Positions 62,000 through 64,000 of a stretch of 64,000 nt of DNA are shown piece by piece. The notes under the pieces were generated by a model. That model did not search any database. It saw only the letters and a list, made by a program, of their open reading frames with translations, and was not told the origin of the DNA. A program made the translations under genes and the position numbers. The first letter of the stretch is position 1. The number at the start of each line of letters is the position of its first letter. Source of the DNA: Kitasatospora cinereorecta (GTDB lineage: Bacteria > Actinomycetota > Actinomycetes > Streptomycetales > Streptomycetaceae); NCBI RefSeq assembly GCF_024172095.1, contig NZ_JAMZDX010000006.1, positions 496,001 to 560,000 of the forward strand, read 5' to 3'.

Positions 62000-64000
62000 C
62001 TAGCCGCGTGGCAGCGGCATCTCGAAGTAGACGACCTTGCCGACCGCCTTGCGCGCGGTGCCCCACTTCTCGGCCAGCTTGGAGACCAGGTTGAGGCCGC
62101 GCCCGTGCTCGTCCATCGACTCGGCGGGCTCCAGCGAGGGCAGGTTGTGGTTGTCGTCCATGACTTCCACCAACAGCTTGTCCACCCGGATCAGCTGCAG
62201 CTGGACTTCGGCCCGGGCCACCCGGACGGCGTTGGTCACCAGCTCGGAGACCAGCAGCTCCACCGTCTCGCTCAGCGGGGTCAGCTGCCAGGCGGTCAGC
62301 TGGTCGCGGACCAGTCGCCGGGCCCGGCCCACCTCCGCCTCGGTCACCCCGAGCTGCCAGGTGGCCACCTCGCTCGGCGGGACGCCGTCGAAGCGGGCCA
62401 CCAGCAGGGCGATGTCGTCCTGCCGGTCGTCCGAGTGCAGGGTGTTCAGGACGGTGTCGCAGGCCTCCTCGGGGGTCTGCTTCGGGTCGATCAGGTTGCC
62501 GCAGAGCGCGGCCAGCCCCTCTCCTATGTCGCCGCCCCGCACCTCGACCAGGCCGTCGGTGCACATCACCAGCATCGACCCGTCCGAGACGTCGATCGTC
62601 TTGGCGACGAACGGCACCCCGCCCACGCCGATCGGCGCGCCCTCCGGGATCTCCAGCAGCTCGCCCCGCCCGTCCGGGTGGACCAGCACCGGGGGGACGT
62701 GGCCGGCGCTGGCCAGCTCGCAGGTCCGGTTGATCGGGTCGTAGACCGCGTACAGGCAGGTCGCCAGGTGGTCGTCGCCGAGCTTGTGCGCCAGGTTGTC
62801 CAGGTGGCGCAGCAGCTGCCCGGGCGGCAGGTCGAGCGCGGCCAGGGTCTGCATGGCGGTGCGGAAGCGGCCCATCGCCGCGGCCGAGTGCAGGCCGTGG
62901 CCCATCACGTCGCCGACCACCAGGGCCACCCGGCTGCCGGGCAGCTGGATCGCGTCGAACCAGTCGCCGCCAACCTCCGCCTTGCGGTCGCCCGGCATGT
63001 AGCGGTGGGCGATCTGCACGCCGGGGATCTTCGGCGGCCGGGTCGGGATCATCGAGCGCTGCAGGGTGGTGGCGACCTTGGACTCGGCCCGGTGCAGCCG
63101 GGCGTTGTCCAGCGACAGCGCCGCCCGGACCGCCAGCTCCTGGAGGGTGTCGGCGTCGCCGCGGGTGAACGGGGAGCGGTCGGGCAGCCGCAGCAGCTTG
63201 AGGATGCCCAGCACGTTGCCCCGGGCGGAGAGCGGCAGCACCAGCATGGAGCGGCCGGCCACCACCGGGACCAGCTCCGGGCCGCCGAGCGAGATCGCGT
63301 ACTCCACCGCGACGTCCGGGCTGATCACCGGGACCAGGACCGGCTTGTTCTCCTGCAGCGCCAGACCGGGCGGGGTGGAGCTCGGCATGGTGAGCAGCGC
63401 GCCCTCGTCCAGGACGTGGTCCCACTGGCCGCCGGCGCCCTTGTAGGCGCGGGCCACCCGGCGCAGCACGGTGGCGTCGTCGGGCTCCTCGTCGGGCAGC
63501 TCGCTGTCGGAGATCAGGCCGTCCAGCAGATCGACGCAGGCGAAGTCGGCGACCCGGCGGACCAGCACCTCGCACAGCTCGCGGGCGGTGGTGTCGAGGT
63601 CCAGGGTGGTGCCGACCTGGCTGCCGATCGTGTTCAGCAGGGCCAGTTCGTTGTCGTCGGGGACGCCCCGGACCACCTCCACGCCGTCGGTCGGCGGCGC
63701 GCTCTGGCCGGGCACGTCGATGGTGGGCGCGAGGTCGTCGGAGGGGTCGGCCGGCTGCGCGGGCAGCCCGGGTGTCTCGGGGGCGGCCGGTCCGCGGCCG
63801 CCTGCGGCGGAGTCGATGGTGGGACCTCCCGGGGTCGGGCCGGCGGGGCCGGAACCGGCGCCGGCGTCGCGTGGGCCTGGGATGGTGCTGCCGAGGGTCC
63901 GCCCGCCGTCGGGCGTGCCGTCGGCCGTGGGGAGGGTCCGGGGCGCCTGCGGGCCGCGGCCGGACGGGCGCAGCGGGTCCGGCGGGCGGCGGGCCGCGCG
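62000..64000 (-). CDS. SpoIIE-type PP2C phosphatase with GAF and ATPase domains (5' end outside window)
   Basis: The frame is open from the window edge to a stop at 62000. From residue 1 at GTG 63715 the order is GAF domain (about 20-170), PP2C/SpoIIE phosphatase (about 190-405, with VGDVMGHGLHSAA and the DG pair MCTDGLVEV), and a C-terminal HATPase of the anti-sigma-factor kinase type (about 435-570: LLVSELVTNAVRVA, EHGRGLNLV). Such proteins act in partner switching. Upstream of 63715 lies an open Pro/Gly-rich stretch with repeated TIP or TID motifs, so the real start is probably beyond the window. Confidence 0.88.
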   Translation of the reverse strand, partial: RAARRPPDPLRPSGRGPQAPRTLPTADGTPDGGRTLGSTIPGPRDAGAGSGPAGPTPGGPTIDSAAGGRGPAAPETPGLPAQPADPSDDLAPTIDVPGQSAPPTDGVEVVRGVPDDNELALLNTIGSQVGTTLDLDTTARELCEVLVRRVADFACVDLLDGLISDSELPDEEPDDATVLRRVARAYKGAGGQWDHVLDEGALLTMPSSTPPGLALQENKPVLVPVISPDVAVEYAISLGGPELVPVVAGRSMLVLPLSARGNVLGILKLLRLPDRSPFTRGDADTLQELAVRAALSLDNARLHRAESKVATTLQRSMIPTRPPKIPGVQIAHRYMPGDRKAEVGGDWFDAIQLPGSRVALVVGDVMGHGLHSAAAMGRFRTAMQTLAALDLPPGQLLRHLDNLAHKLGDDHLATCLYAVYDPINRTCELASAGHVPPVLVHPDGRGELLEIPEGAPIGVGGVPFVAKTIDVSDGSMLVMCTDGLVEVRGGDIGEGLAALCGNLIDPKQTPEEACDTVLNTLHSDDRQDDIALLVARFDGVPPSEVATWQLGVTEAEVGRARRLVRDQLTAWQLTPLSETVELLVSELVTNAVRVARAEVQLQLIRVDKLLVEVMDDNHNLPSLEPAESMDEHGRGLNLVSKLAEKWGTARKAVGKVVYFEMPLPRG

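Overview
The window is a high-GC actinomycete chromosome segment containing the replication origin. The gene order (cca, DUF6049, murJ, pseudokinase, sigM, trxBA, parB-parA, rsmG, jag, yidC, yidD, rnpA, rpmH, dnaA, oriC, dnaN, gnd, recF, DUF721, gyrB, gyrA), the exact 14-bp parS sites GTTTCACGTGAAAC, the very long DnaA linker domain and the frequent GTG starts point to the family Streptomycetaceae (Streptomyces, Kitasatospora or a close relative). Genus cannot be settled without rRNA or a search.

Layout. Positions 1-16.9 kb hold the tRNA CCA-adding enzyme (cut by the left edge), a MurJ lipid II flippase with a separate membrane pseudokinase, an ECF sigma/anti-sigma pair, the thioredoxin system under a sigma-R type promoter, and the ParAB segregation genes. 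Seven perfect parS sites and one near-perfect site are scattered here, two of them inside the sigM coding sequence. From 16.4 to 19.0 kb a leftward run encodes Jag, YidC, YidD, RnpA and L34. Divergent rpmH/dnaA promoters follow, then dnaA, an oriC of about 0.6 kb with some 24 DnaA-box-like 9-mers and a DnaA-trio unwinding element, then dnaN, gnd, recF, DUF721, gyrB and gyrA.

From 31 to 50 kb come a DUF3566 membrane protein, a cyclopropane-synthase-like methyltransferase, tRNA-Ile, a phage-antirepressor-like gene with two covarying hairpins, a 42-aa DLW-type protein, tRNA-Ala, DUF5324, a rhomboid protease, CrgA, a DUF881 protein, a small membrane protein, PabA, a class E sortase, and the classical leftward growth/division operon fhaA-fhaB-pstP-rodA-pbpA-pknB, ending at tRNA-Leu. 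MurJ, its pseudokinase, PknB and FhaA are all present, so the cell-wall phosphosignalling circuit known from mycobacteria can be read from this one window.

From 50 to 64 kb the content is accessory. A tightly coupled leftward five-gene operon (nucleotide-sugar dehydrogenase, processive family 2 glycosyltransferase, a 34-aa membrane peptide, a PgaB/IcaB-like deacetylase with beta-sandwich repeats, and a secreted beta-sandwich protein) looks like an exopolysaccharide synthesis and modification system. Each junction is a 4-base start/stop overlap. Upstream lie a TetR regulator and a two-component system, then a divergent pair (lysyltransferase-like DUF2156 protein and a rhomboid-like membrane protein) and a GAF/SpoIIE phosphatase/ATPase regulator that runs off the right edge. 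The exopolysaccharide operon is the strongest candidate for an undescribed system.
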